Source of the DNA: Neurospora tetraspora
Taxonomy: Eukaryota > Ascomycota > Sordariomycetes > Sordariales > Sordariaceae
Assembly: GCF_033439725.1 (NCBI RefSeq)
Contig: NW_026944386.1
Location: 2,542,001-2,606,000, forward strand
Direction of reading: 5' to 3'
Length of the DNA: 64,000 bases
The translations under genes were made by a program, and so were the position numbers. The notes under the pieces were generated by a model, which was given only the letters and a program-made list of their open reading frames with translations, was not told the origin of the DNA and searched no databases. Shown here piece after piece: positions 39,219 through 52,192 of the stretch (its first letter is position 1; the number at the start of each line of letters is the position of its first letter).

Positions 39219-39474
39219 TATTATAGGGTTAGAACCTAGGGGTTAAGCTTAGCTATTATTAAGCCGTATCCTATTTTATTAATAAGAATACGAGCTTTTT
39301 AATTAACCAAACCTATATATTTACCTAACCCGTGCGGTCTTAGCACTAGTTATATAAAACTTTCTTTCGATTATACCCTTCTAGTACAATCTTTCCTCTC
39401 TTACTTCCTTTATTAAATATAGCATTTCAACCTTACGACTGTTCGTTGTGCTTAACTCGTGCAGACCCGTTACA
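39219..39474 (+). repeat. Element F 3' LTR
   Basis: 256 bp, ends CCCGTTACA and is followed by AAAAC. The last 100 bp are less mutated than in the 5' LTR. Confidence 0.9.
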
Positions 39475-42400
39475 AAAACTATTCTTATACTTAAGTAGGA
39501 AGCTAATTTAAGCGTATTCTTATATACTTTATAGGAAGAGGCCGAATAGCTGTCTCTTGTAGAGAAATTCGCTAACTATTTTAGAATTATATTAAGTAAA
39601 TATTAACTAGCTCTAAATTAATATAATAAAAAAGCGAACGATAAAATTCTCGAACGGGTAGAAAATAAAGTAGCTAATTAATTATTCGAATAGTATTATT
39701 ATACGAAGGAAAAATTTCAATAATTAAAGAAATTATTGTTAAATATTACCTAAAAACTCTTAAAAATAAAACTATTCGAGGAAGATAAATTAGAAAAGTA
39801 TTTATTTAGAAGGAATAAAAAATATAAAGAAAATAATACGAATAATCCGGCATCAGGAGTTTTAAGGGTAAAAAATAGATTTTTGAATGATATTCCTTTT
39901 AATTAATAATAAAAGCGAACTTTATTAAAATTTTATAAAAAATAAATTTTAAAGCTTTTACGTTTTTATACTATTTTACAACGTTTAGTATTAATTAAGA
40001 AAATAAAAGCGGAATTATTTACACTTATTTTTATACCTTCCGGGACAATTAATTAATTATCTCCTAAAAAAACGCCACAATCAAAGACCTTTACTACTTA
40101 TACTATATACAAAAGGAAAAAATATAAAAATTATACCGGTTAATAATATACTTTCTAATAAATTAAAACCGGAAAGAAATCCTAAATAAAAAGTTAAACA
40201 TTTTACTACCCAATAAGAAAGGATTAATAAGAAGAAAAAAACCTACCCTTCCCCTTAAGACAATGTAATTACCCCTCACTTTTCTAAAATAGAGGAGGGT
40301 AAACGTCTTACTCTAAAACGTCTTTAAACTATATTAGAAAGCATTTAAAGTACTTTAAGTCTCGAAGAACGGAACCTTTTTACTTATATATTAAAGAATC
40401 GAGAAGCTACTTTAGCTTGGGACTTCAATTATATAAAGAAAATCGAACCAAATATTTTCCTACTGCAAAAAATCCGTACTATCCCTCACATTACTTAATA
40501 AAATAAATTAATTCCTATACTAAAGGCTAATTATAATAAAGTCTATAAAATTTTAAAGAATAAAATTAAACGCGGAACTTTAGAAGAAAATTATATAACT
40601 TATTAAAATAATTAGTTTTTAATAACTAAGAAGAATAGTAGCCTACATGTAATTAATAATATATAAAAAATTAACGCGGTTACACTTCGCAATTCCAATA
40701 TCCTTCCCGGTTATAAAGAATTTAACGAAGAGTTTGGAAACTATAAAATATTATCATTATTTAATCTATATTCTAAATATAATTAAATCAAATTTAAAAA
40801 AAAAGAGCCGGCATTTTACAATTTTTCAAAATCCTTTAAATCTCTCCGATATACTATACTACCCTAAGGAAGGATAAATTCGGTCGCCTAATTTATACGT
40901 AATATAATAAGGAGTTTATATAATTTAATACTTTCAATTTATCGACTTTACTTAAATAATGTTTATATTAAATTAATTACTATAAATTATAATAGGAAAA
41001 AATTCAAACTTAGGATAACGAAATATATTTCTAAGCACTTTCTAAATATCGATAGGGTATTTATTAATATTGAACTAAATGGTATAATAATAACGGCCGA
41101 AAAATCCCGATAGTATTAACCAAAACTTATTGTAGTAGGTTACTTATATTTAGAGAATAATTAATAACTGGTACTTAAAAAGGTATTCAAAATTATAATT
41201 TAGAAGTACTATAAATATACTAAGATTAATAAGGAAAAAAACTTCAATAACTAGGAAGTTTTTTAGGAATCGTAGGGTATTATAGAATCTAAATTAAGGA
41301 CTTTAAACTAATCGCCTTACCTCTTTACACTTTAATAAAGAAGAGAGTAAAATAGTAATAAATAGAAAATAAATAGTTCGTTATAGAATACTTATAATAC
41401 AAAATTATTTCGGCGCCTTATTTAGCCCCAATCATCTACAATAGTTCGTAATATAAATAAATCTTTCTTATCGTCGATATATTAGTAATAAATTAAAGTA
41501 TAATCTTTAAATAAGTAGGACTTAATAAGTTAAAATACCTTTATCAATTCAAAAGCAGAATTTACTCCGACGTAGAAAACAATATAACGCTACTAAAACA
41601 GAATTTCAAAACCTTCTTTATACCTTAAAAAGAATAAAAATAATCTTTTTTAGTATTCAATTCATTATTAAAATAAATACTCAAATTATGTTTTTTTAAT
41701 TAAAGGGTACTAATAATAATATTCTTAGAGTATTAATTATATATTAAATTGCCTAAATTCGCTTATTTAACTTCGAAATTAAGTATATTCTAAGAAAGAA
41801 GAACGTTATGACTAATTATCTATTACGTTTACTTCCTTCTAACGACGATATCAAAGAAGAAGGAGAAGAGGAAAATATCAATAACTATATAAACTATTAA
41901 GTTATTGCTCTAAAATTAAATAAACGTTAGCTAATAATATATATATAATAAGAATTATTTATTAATGAATAATGTATTAACCCCTGATAAATCGCTAAAT
42001 ACCTATAAATTTCTAAATTCCTTAATTCCTTAAAGACGGAAATAAATCGCCGACGTTTTAAAACGGAAGCTATTAAATTCTTCGTAAAGGATAGTACCTT
42101 ATAATTATATCCTGAAAATACTATTTAAATACTATATAAATTAATTAATAATACGATTAATCGGAATGCTATCTTCCGGAAATACTATAATAAAATTAGG
42201 TATAAAGGAAGAGAAGCTATTTATTAACGGATTACCGACTACTATTATTAAAAGGGGATATACTCCTACGTAGAAAACCGTATTAAATTTTATTAAAATT
42301 ATTAAATATAGAATCCGAAATAATTTATTAATACATTTTAATATATTAATCCAACGCCTGACCTATTTTATAAATAGACTTTAAATGTTTAATACTTATT

Positions 42401-43499
42401 TAGACAGAATAAAAAAAGAATCGGTATTATTAAAGCCTAAAATAATTTTCCGGGTTATATTAAAACTAAAATCCTATACGCGGTAAATTCTAAAACCGTC
42501 GCCCAATTTATAAAAATATAAATTATTTATCATTAAGAACTTCCCTTGTTAATAATCGTTAATAGAAGATTAGAATTTAAGAAATATTTTAAAAAACATA
42601 TTTCTAATTCTAAAAATCCTATTTATTAAAATCTTACTCTATAATTCTAAAACTAACAGTATAAACGAATCTAAATACTTCTTTATTACCGCTACCCTTA
42701 TAAAGATTACTAGCGGTATTAGTAAGGATTAAAAGCTTTAGTTACTTTACATTCTATTTACTAATTAGATTACGGTTCGTAGGAGCTACGGTTTTACCCC
42801 CTTCTATTTCGGCTATAATTATAATCTGGTCTCTCTAATTGAATTTAATCTACTTTCTTAAAGAATTACGTAATAAGTAACAATTAAGGATAGTAAATTA
42901 CTTAAAACTAGACTTAATTTAATATTTACTAGGGCCCGTTTATTATAGAATAGTAAGTACTGTTTTAATTTAATAATAGACAAAATTTCTACTATAAGAG
43001 AAAATGCTACGAAATATTGTAATAAGACGGATAAAGGGAAATTTAGACTTAATGTTACTAAATTTATTATAAAGAATCTTATTTTGATTTACAATTTAAT
43101 CCGTTAGATTAATATAAATTCTATTCGGAAATTAATTTATTAATAGTTTAGACCTTTTAAAATTAGAAAGATTACTTCCAAATACAAATACCTCTTAAAA
43201 ACCTTAAATAATATTAATATTACAACTTCTTATTTAATAGAAAGGATCAAAAAGTATTTTCCTATTAATAGGGTTTAGCTAAAAATTAATTAGAATATTA
43301 AAAGTCCGGAAGTATTACCTTTAGTTTATCCGTAAAAAGATTTAGAGGAAAGAGTACTTAATAAAAATATAATAGGAAAACCCGTAGCCGATCCGGAAGG
43401 GAACAAACGGAATCCGGCGGCTAATAAGTCTAATTAAATAATATAACGGGAAATGTGAAAAGATACGAAATAAAAAAACCGGAAGTTTAAAACTATTTT

Positions 43500-46400
43500 A
43501 ATAAAAGGACCGCCTAAAGATTAGAAATTAATTTATAATTAAGGAAACTAAAAGAAAAGTTGACGATAAACTTATATTATATAATTAAGAATATATAGAC
43601 TAGATATTATTTTCATTTTTATATTTATTTTATAAAAGGAACCGAATAGATATTGTTATTCCTTTCGAAGGGAAGATTATAATTATAATATTATAAGGAA
43701 TACTTTATTAAGGATTATATAGCATAAAAATCTATTCCAAACGAAAAACTCGAAAAGTTTTATAATCTTTTATACTATTAATTTTAATAAACCATCTTTT
43801 GAAAAACTAATACGAATTAATTAATTATCTAATAATATACAATTAAAAAACCCTTTATTCTTTCATATTAAACTTATCGAATTTAGGACTTTTAATTCCC
43901 CATTCCCTCTCTCTTACTAAATATTGAACTTATAGCTTAAGGTTAGTTCCGAAATAAATTCCAATTAGAAATCTAAAAGGATAAATACTAGCGACTATTT
44001 AATTCTTACAATTAAAAGCCTACCCCTCTTTAATTTGATTAATTCCCGGCAATTATATAATAATAGTATCTTATACATTTTTTATATTTATTAAAAAAAA
44101 TTTCTTTTTATTAAAGGCTTAATAATAATTTGTATAAATACCCTCTTTTAACGTTAAACTGGGAATTATTAGAGAACGGCATTTAATAAACGGAGTAATA
44201 ATTAGTACCTATTTAAATTTCCGGGTATTATCATTACATACTAATATATACTCCTAGGAAAACCAATCAGCATAGTAAGAATAATATAAATAATTACTAT
44301 TAAATACTTTAATATAATCTTCTCTTTAATTAGTAAGGAAAGTAAAATAATTAAACGATTAACCGCCCTTCTATTTAATTTAGATTACGCTCCGTAGTAA
44401 TTGCAATTAAATTTAATTCTTTTCGATCAGATTAATTAGGCCCTATTTAGTACTGAAATCTTAAAATATTTTAATAAATTCCTTATAGTTTCGTAGGAAT
44501 TACTATAGTAAAATTAATTATAATATTTAGAGGGGATAAGTAACTATATAAAAAGTTATTAATTAGAATATAACCTATAAGCGTTCAAATAAATTAATTC
44601 CTTAAATAGTATCGCCGGGAAGTAATCTTTTACCAATCTATTACTAGACTTAGGATTAAAAGTACTCCTTAGTTTTTAGGCGATTATTATATTGGATTTA
44701 GTAATCGGCTATATATAAATATTCTAGAAGATAACTTTAACGAAGAGGAAGAATATCGTCTTTATAATCTCGTTACTACCTAATAATGTTCTAATTTAAA
44801 TTGTAATTAAACAATAGTTATTCGGGGCGAAAACGTTAAAATAAGTCCTTATTAATTATTTTAATAATTCATAAGGTTTAAATATTAAGAATAAAATAAA
44901 AAGAAGAAAAAATATAATAATAGGGAAAAAAAAGAAAAAAGGGAAGTAGGATTCTTATACTTCAATAGTAAATTGAAAGTAATTAATTAATAATATTTTA
45001 CGTTATAAAAATATAATTAAATATTAAAGTAAGTATACTACTTATAATTAGGAAGAAAAAAAACAAACGAAAGAAAAAGTTATTGAAATAATTTCTACCG
45101 CTATTAAAAAGAGATAAGCATAATTTCTAAGGAAAATTCTGCCTTCAATCTTTGAATTTATTTAAATTTGCCCTCTAATATAAAAGTATTTAATAAAATG
45201 GATAAAATATTTATAATTAGAAGTGAATTTTAATTAAATTAAGTATTACCTTATAATCTATATAAATAATAGCTTCGAAAAGATACTTTTTTACCAATAT
45301 TATTAGTAAACGGATAATCCCCGGGAAATTTATAAAAAATACTTCTTCCTCACCTTATTTCTACTATTTCTTACTCTCCCTTTTTAATAACTACGAATAA
45401 TATAAATAAAGTACTACCTACCTTCTTTTATTTACTCTTGAATTACTTAGTACGTTTTTAAAATCCCGAACGCTAATATTTCTTTTCTTACCCTTACTAA
45501 TAAGAATATTAATTATTTAATTAATCTCGTATTAATTATTAATTATTATATTAACTTATAATATTTCCTCTACTAATATTCTAAATAAGCCTTCCTCGTC
45601 GTCGTTTAATTCGAAAAAGAACGAAGGTTTTACCTTAAAAAGTTATTCGTAAAAATATATTTCTGACCTAAATACTATTACTAATAACCTAAACTAGCCT
45701 ACCCAACTTATTAATTATATCGATTATTAATTAAGCCGCTCAATATTTCGAAGTAATTAAATAATTCCTATTTATTAAAGACCTCTAAATTAGTATAACT
45801 TAAATAATTTACTAGAGGAGAATATTAATAATTGAAGTATCGTTTATTAAAGTATTATTCGCGAATTTATAAGAACAATATTTAAACGTTTTACTAAGGA
45901 ATATATTTCGAAATATTAGGAATATAATTAATAAATATATAATTTTATTATAAAATAGTTAAATAGTTTAAGAAAGAAAAAATTACGTAATTAGAAATTA
46001 GAAATTCTTAATATAAGAATAGATTTACTAACAAGCCCTATCCCCAGTATAAAGTAATACTTATATTTTGTTTCCTATTGAAAAGAAAGTTACTACGGAG
46101 GATATAAACTATTTAATTATCCAAAAGTAAGTAGAGACGGAGATTAGCGATATAATATCGATTTACTTTATAAGGACGTCTAGAATTATATATAACTATT
46201 TAATAAATTCTTTTACCCTAATACGAAACTTAATATAGTTAATATTTAATTTAATAATAAATTTCAAACTAACCTTATAACTTAAAAAAGAATAGCGGTA
46301 CGATTGGCGAACTTATAGTATAGTATTAATAAATATACCTTTTTATTTAGCGAAAACGTTATCGCTATACTACTATAAATAATTAGGAAATAGGAATAAT

Positions 46401-48417
46401 ATATCTTCGTTATAAATAAGAATATACCGTTTTATAAATTAATTAATAAATTTCCAACGGCGCCTTATAAAAATTAATAAGTAATTAAATTAATAATAAT
46501 AAGAAGATTGTAAATATTACCTATCTACTTTAAAGAATATTTATAGTAATTATCTTTAATTAATTAAATAATTAATAGAATTATTACGATTTATTATTTA
46601 ATTAAAAAATGGCGAATAGCGCAACCGAAATTTTAATATATATTACTAATTATATAGGGATATAGGTAAAAGTACTTAATAAAGGTAAATTAAATAAAAG
46701 AATCGGTATTAAATTTATTTATTTTATTCATTAAAAGAACCTTTAAATTTATAATTTATAAATTTTTAAAGTTATTCGTATACGCTTATTAGAATACGAA
46801 CTTACCTTCTAGATAATAAAGCCGAAGAATTAGGATTAGAGTTTGGTTTAATATAATTATGAGAAATTTAATCGGGTTTGGAGGGAGAATTTAATAATTT
46901 GGTAATATTAAAAATTAATTTATAATACCCCATATATTAAGTAATAGTATCCTTTAGGAATGCTAAAAGACAAAGAAATAGTTAAAATTTATACCGAAGA
47001 CGAATGATTGGAAAGAATATTAAGAATTTAATATAAGAAAATGGAAGGAGATTTGATATTTTAAAAATTAGTTTAGTTTAAAAATTATTAAATTAGTATA
47101 AATCGAAAGAATAAGAAGTAATAGGGTTTTGTAAGAGAAAGGATTTGGTATAGATATCGGATTATTATTAAATTTTATAATATTATCGATATTCCGAAGT
47201 TCTTCACTAATTCCGATCTATTAAAGTAGTTATCTATAGTAGTAGTCTTGTAGTTTGAGACGTTTAAACGACGGAAGTTGATTGAAAATATATTATTATT
47301 AATTAATAATCGGTTTATAGAAATTAACTTTATAATTTTAATTACCGAAAAGTCTTATTTATTTTTTAAAAGTAATTATTCTAAAGATAGTCAATACGGA
47401 AGTTAATTAAAGGATTTTATACTAACCCTAATAAAATAAAGGATTATAGTACGATTTACAATTAGTATTATTATCGATTAGATTTTACGCCCAAATATTT
47501 TATTTTTTTTGAATCTTTAATTATTAAGAAGAAGCGTATCGGTTTAAATTGAAAGAGAGATAATTAATTAATTATAAAGGGAAAGATAAGCGATACTTAA
47601 TAATTATAACCTATTAGGCGGCTATAGGGATATTTATATCAGGATTCCCTTTATTTAAATATAATCGCCACCTATATTCCCGTTCGAAAATTTATATTTT
47701 TAAATATTTAATCCTCGGCAATCTTTGAATATTCCTAGAAGTATTAGCGAATTTAGGAGTTTAGAATTGTGATTTCCTATAAATATTATTTAGAAAACGC
47801 TACGGCCGTTCGAAAACCCTAATTAAATATTAATTTCGCTAATAGTTTAAAGAACGAACAATTCAATGATTTAATGGAAGAATAATTAAAAGAAGTAAAT
47901 ACTTATATTTAATTAAAGACGTTAAGAATTATTACTTACTAGCGGATTTAAACGTTTCTATTTTATATAGTAAATTCCTATTTAAGTTCTTATTTAAAGT
48001 CTTACTTTTAATCGTTAGGTCGAAATGTAAATTTAGTTTAATAATTATACTTTCCGAATAAATTTATTCGTTTATTTTACTCGGCGTAAAGAGCATAATT
48101 TTAATAATTTACTAAAGTATAATTTAGTACGTTTTAAAACGTAGAGTACGAATTTCGAAGAACGATTTAATTTAAATATAAAATCGCGCTTAGAGAATAT
48201 TAATTACGTATTAGGAATGTTTTGGTAGGAATGGTTAATAAAATTAGATCGATAGAGAGCCGCCTAGGATTTACCGAAGAGAGAAAGAATTTTAAGGAGA
48301 AAAAATAATATTATAAGGGGAAATAATGGTAATAATAGTAATATAGGAAATTAATTATGTATATTAAATAGGTATAAGTTTATTCGGGGGACTTCTTATA
48401 AATTTAAAGGGAAGATT
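43500..48417 (+). mobile_element. Unassigned 3' part of element C
   Basis: 4.9 kb between the end of the integrase-like sequence and the 3' LTR of C. Translations on the plus strand give long stretches of protein-like composition between many stops, including a capsid-like region at about 46,150-46,450. I found no LTR pair or target duplication inside it. It may be an extra ORF of a large Gypsy family, an older insertion decayed past recognition, or rearranged parts of C. Confidence 0.4.
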
Positions 48418-49175
48418 TAATTTGGGGTAGTATACTTTATAATTTTTGTGTTGATTTTTTTTACGATTTTTCCATAATATATTTTATTTAAGAATATAAT
48501 TATAAAATTAAAAGGAATTAGTCAATTAATATTAATTAGGGATTATAGGAAAGATTAGGAACTTAATAGATAGCTAATTGTATAGATTATTTGGATAGAT
48601 AATTATTTATTTATAATGGATAGATAAGATTAGATAAGTTATCGATGGAAAAGAAAGATTAATAGAAGAAGAATAGAAGGATAAAAGGATAAGGAAAAGG
48701 AAAGAAAAAAAAATATTAAGAAAAGGATTATAAGAAGGGGGAAAATAAGGAAGTAATAATATTCTTTTTAAATATATTCTAATATATTTGAGTTAAATAT
48801 TTTGAATTGCTTTTCGTTATTCTTTTGCGTAAAATATTTAATTAATTATTTTATTTATAATTAAACATTTCCTAATTCTTTACTTATTATTGAGCAAAGA
48901 GGTCACTTTTTTTGTTGATTATCGAGTAGTAAGCTTTATATTTATTTATTCTTTAAATTCTGAAGCTATTCGTAACCTATTCGTTTACTTTCTTTAACCC
49001 TCCTCTTTCTAAACCTTAAACTTTAGCCTTTCTATCTACAATTAGTACTAACTACTTCGTCTACTTGGATTATAACTTCTAGTAGTATAGCCTTGATCAG
49101 TTATTTATAGTAAGTTTTTATTGTAGTATATAGTTGGTTTTATGTTGTGTTATTATATTCTTTTGACCTATTTCA
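48418..49175 (+). repeat. Element C 3' LTR
   Basis: 758 bp, preceded by the purine tract AAAGGGAAGA and followed by TTAC, where element E resumes. Confidence 0.9.
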
Positions 49176-50341
49176 TTACGCTGTTAAATTCAATTTCGAA
49201 TTTATTTAATACAATATAGTAAATGCTTTCGTTAACGTTTATTTCGATAAAGAGATTTATATATATATACCCTTTAGTTATTAAAAGTATAGTATTGTTC
49301 TTAAAATCCTTAAGGCTTTCTATAGTTTCCGACGAATTCCTTTACTATAGTAACGAGGATTTAATAGGACTTTCGAAAGTTTAGGGTTTAAATTATTATT
49401 TAAGGACCGATATATTTTTAAATATAATGGAATTTCAATTTTCTATTATATTAATAATATTATTTTCGCTTTCGATAAATTATCATACGATGAAATTATT
49501 CGGGTTATAAAGAAATTAGAGGAGAGAAGTATAAATTTATTAGTAGTAATAACCTTTAGTAGTTTTTAGGTATTAAGATTATTCGAAACCGAGAGGTAAA
49601 TTGTATTTAGTTATCTTAACGGGAATATATTTATAGAATTATTAAATTGAGTAAAAATCCCTATACCTTCGCTTTTATTCCGATAAATAATGAAAAATTT
49701 ATATTTTATAATAGTATAACTTCTTTTGATAAAATCTAGGAGTATTAAGTTATTATCAGCTTTATAATATATATCGTTGTAATTACCTGGCCTAATATCG
49801 CCTTCGCCGCTAGCCGATTAGTTTACTATAATTATAATCACAATCTTTAATATCGTAAGGTTACTAATAAAGTTTTATACTATTTTTAATACTATTTTAA
49901 TTTTTTCCTCTATTATAGCAAATTAATAAAATTCGAGATGGCTTTAGATACATCGTACGCTGATAATTCTTTAGATCGAAAAAATTCGTATAAATTTATG
50001 ATTAAGTCTTTTAATAGTTTAGTTTGTTAGGGTGTAATTAAATAAAAGCCGGTATTTACCTTAATAATAGAAGTAGAGTTGTTATCGATTTTAAACGCTA
50101 TTAAGGAAGTTATCGCTATTATACGTTTATATAAGGAGATTAATATTCCCTTCGATAAGGATATACCCGTAATTAATTATAATAATATATTATCACGGGG
50201 CGACGCACTGTTGGGAATAGGGTAAGATATGCGTTGTTGTGCGGAGGAGAGGAAAGGAAGTTATCGCTATTATACGTTTATATAAGGAGATTAATATTCC
50301 CTTCGATAAGGATATACCCGTAATTAATTATAATAATATAT
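49176..50341 (+). mobile_element. Element E internal fragment 4 (reverse transcriptase and RNase H)
   Basis: Copia reverse transcriptase from about 49,200 (LGFK...LFKDRYIF, then the active-site region with IIFAFDKL near 49,450-49,480) into RNase H at about 49,930-50,190. It ends at TATAT, the target duplication of element D. The last part is included in a 151 bp tandem duplication. Confidence 0.85.
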
Positions 50342-50411
50342 TATCACGGGGCGACGCACTGTTGGGAATAGGGTAAGATATGCGTTGTTGTGCGGAGGAG
50401 AGGAAAGGAAG
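50110..50411. repeat. Perfect 151 bp tandem duplication across the E/D boundary
   Basis: Copy 1 is 50,110-50,260 and copy 2 is 50,261-50,411, identical by eye over the whole unit. Each holds the end of E's RNase H piece, the TATAT target duplication and the first 70 bp of element D's left LTR. The 7-mer AAGGAAG precedes each copy and ends the second (50,103-50,109, 50,254-50,260 and 50,405-50,411), so the duplication probably arose by slippage or repair at this short homology. An assembly artefact is the alternative. Confidence 0.9.
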
Positions 50412-50563
50412 GTATACGTGGAGGACTGGCTATATGGGTGAGAGCCCTAGTAGGCCAGTCTGTGTACGCGCACACGTGTAGCTGTATATAATTGTTGTGC
50501 TCTAGGTATAACACATAAGGTAATTAGTGTAGTGCGAGAATGTTATAGGCTAACCCTATAATA
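50342..50563 (-). repeat. Element D 3' LTR (left end)
   Basis: 222 bp, the same length as the right-hand LTR. Its outer 70 bp are repeated in the adjacent 151 bp tandem duplication (first copy begins at 50,191). Confidence 0.9.
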
Positions 50564-50829
50564 TTATCCCCCCTTAAAAGAAGCTCTAATAGCTTCGAAT
50601 ATATATATATATATAATAATATTCTAGATCGTTTATTTCAAACTCTTTTGGTAATCCTCTAATATCCTATTATAGTCAATAAATTCCGTCTTTAGTACTC
50701 GACTAAATTAAATATTTATTAAACGTTTTGCTATCTTCGCGAATGCCCTCTCTAATTTCCGTTCTTTATATACTGTAAGTTTATTCTCCGGCCCTATTAT
50801 AATTATAATTATATTGGGCAACGGCTAAG

Positions 50830-51000
50830 TAATATTGATAACGGCGGCGGCGGTTTTGTATTGGGCTATCTGGGTAAACCGGCGTTTCGGGAGTATTAAT
50901 AGTTCTAGAGCGGCGGCCGGTGCCGGTACTAGTTTTAGAGCGGCAGCTGGGATTAAAACGGCGGCCGGGGGCTAGGGTTCGTCTGGTTAATATCGTTTTA
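50830..51000 (-). repeat. GC-rich Ala/Pro linker repeat of element D
   Basis: Short imperfect repeats rich in CGGC and GGCC triplets. They correspond to the Ala/Pro linker seen at 29,290-29,400 in element B, and are markedly less AT-shifted than the rest of D. Confidence 0.6.
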
Positions 51001-51781
51001 ACGTTTGGTAGTATAGGTTTATTAGGGGATTCGTTGTAGAAGTGCTAGAATATCTCTTCATAATCGATAACGTTATTTTTAAGTTCCTAGGTCGGTTAGT
51101 TATTACCTTTCTATTTAATATAGTAATACTAATAATAGTTACCGCTAAATTGGACGTAATCGATAAACTTCTTAAAGTTCTATTCCTCCTCTTCTTTATT
51201 ATTATATATTCTAATTATTATACGACTATTTTTATTTTTACGTCGGACGATATATTTTGGCTGGGTAGGCCTTTGTCGATTTATAATTATATTATAGAGA
51301 TATAAAAAACCGGCGAGTACTTTATATTAATTAGGAGCGTAAAATATATTATACAATCTTTTACTTAAGTAATATGGAAAGGGCCTTTCTATCGTAGGTA
51401 GAACTTTAAGTACAGTTAGCCGTTAGCGAAATTTATTATATTAAGTAGGATTATACTACTAGGGCAGTATTTAAGAGAGTCGATACGTTTTTTATTAGCG
51501 TTATTTTCGTATTATTCCTACGCCCGCCGGGTTTATTATATTATAAAATCCTAGATTTTTTAAAGGCGGTCCGTTAATTGGGTAATTTTATAATATTCTT
51601 TTAATTAGGTTGGGGAAAGATTTGGGGGTAGCGGGGTACGAGGCTCGGTACTTATCCGTAGATAATAGCTGTAATTAGTAAAAAAGGGGGAGATACCTAT
51701 TAATAACGATATGGCGTTATTTCCGGCGAATTTTGTAATTAGTAATTATTTCGCCCAATTTATTTATACTTAATTAATATA

Positions 51782-52192
51782 GAGAAAGTCTTTTCGCACC
51801 GCTACTAATGTCTTCAGATACCGCTATCCAAATTGAACCAAGTATAACTTGGCCAAACTTAGGTCTACGAATATGATAGTAGCGCCAGAAAATTTGTTAT
51901 TTTTTACTTCATATTACTAAGTTAACACCGCCCTCGCACACATTCACACTCTCGAGTAAAAGCAAAAACTTAATATTAAAAGTTAATTAGGCTTATTTTT
52001 AATGCTTTTTACATTATCAAGGCTCTAGAGGGTATGTAACTACAATATGAGTATTGTATAGTAAAGTAAAAAAAGACAAAAAATCCAAGCCCCTTTACGG
52101 ATTATAAAGTCTTCGTTTAGTAGAGTTACATTAGAAAGTATTTTGAATAGCGGTGTCTGAAGACATTAATGGCGGTGCGAAAAGACTTTCTC
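51782..52192. mobile_element. 411 bp MITE with 51 bp terminal inverted repeats (hAT-like)
   Basis: A non-coding DNA element inside D. Its terminal inverted repeats are 51,782-51,832 and 52,142-52,192, starting GAGAAAGTCTTTTCGCACCG, and match at 47 of 51 positions; all four differences are transitions. An 8 bp target duplication, TTAATATA, flanks it (51,774-51,781 and 52,193-52,200), which points to the hAT superfamily. Because of a shared A/T at the edge, a 6 bp duplication TAATAT with ends AGAGAAAG fits equally well. No transposase sequence is present. Composition is closer to normal than the surrounding RIPped DNA, so it is younger than the RIP of D or too short to be mutated by it. Confidence 0.88.

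Larger units (their letters stand above)
37223..39474 (+). mobile_element. Element F: short non-autonomous, Gag-only LTR element (broken)
   Basis: 2.25 kb inserted in element C, with target duplication AAAAC (37,218-37,222 and 39,475-39,479). LTRs are 256 bp each (37,223-37,478 and 39,219-39,474). A G-rich polypurine tract lies at about 39,203-39,216. The 1.74 kb interior reads as a degenerate Gag (about 37,700-38,460, with FEKMFYYTRVNL-type capsid sequence and a Cys/His-like patch near 38,420). No protease, reverse transcriptase or integrase is present. It must have moved using enzymes of another element. Broken by many changes. Younger than C. Confidence 0.85.
32491..49175 (+). mobile_element. 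Element C: large Ty3/Gypsy LTR retrotransposon (broken), hosts element F
   Basis: 16.7 kb including a nested 2.25 kb element, so about 14.4 kb of its own. LTRs are 758 bp each (32,491-33,248 and 48,418-49,175), beginning TGATTTGGGG or its mutated form and ending TTTCA. The target duplication appears to be 4 bp, TTAC (32,487-32,490 and 49,176-49,179). Gag-like sequence and a Gly/Arg-rich stretch lie around 34,500-35,150, and protease-like sequence to about 36,500. Reverse transcriptase spans about 40,450-41,150 (LPxG...NSVA motif near 40,860), RNase H about 41,300-41,700, and integrase about 42,050-43,000 with ITVRRSYGFTPF near 42,770. Pol-like sequence ends by about 43,500, and the next 4.9 kb before the 3' LTR is unassigned. 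Broken throughout by a great many changes. Confidence 0.85.

Noticed and set aside
51042-51305. 87-codon ORF inside element D
   Set aside because: Reads antisense to D's coding strand; a chance survivor in AT-rich DNA.
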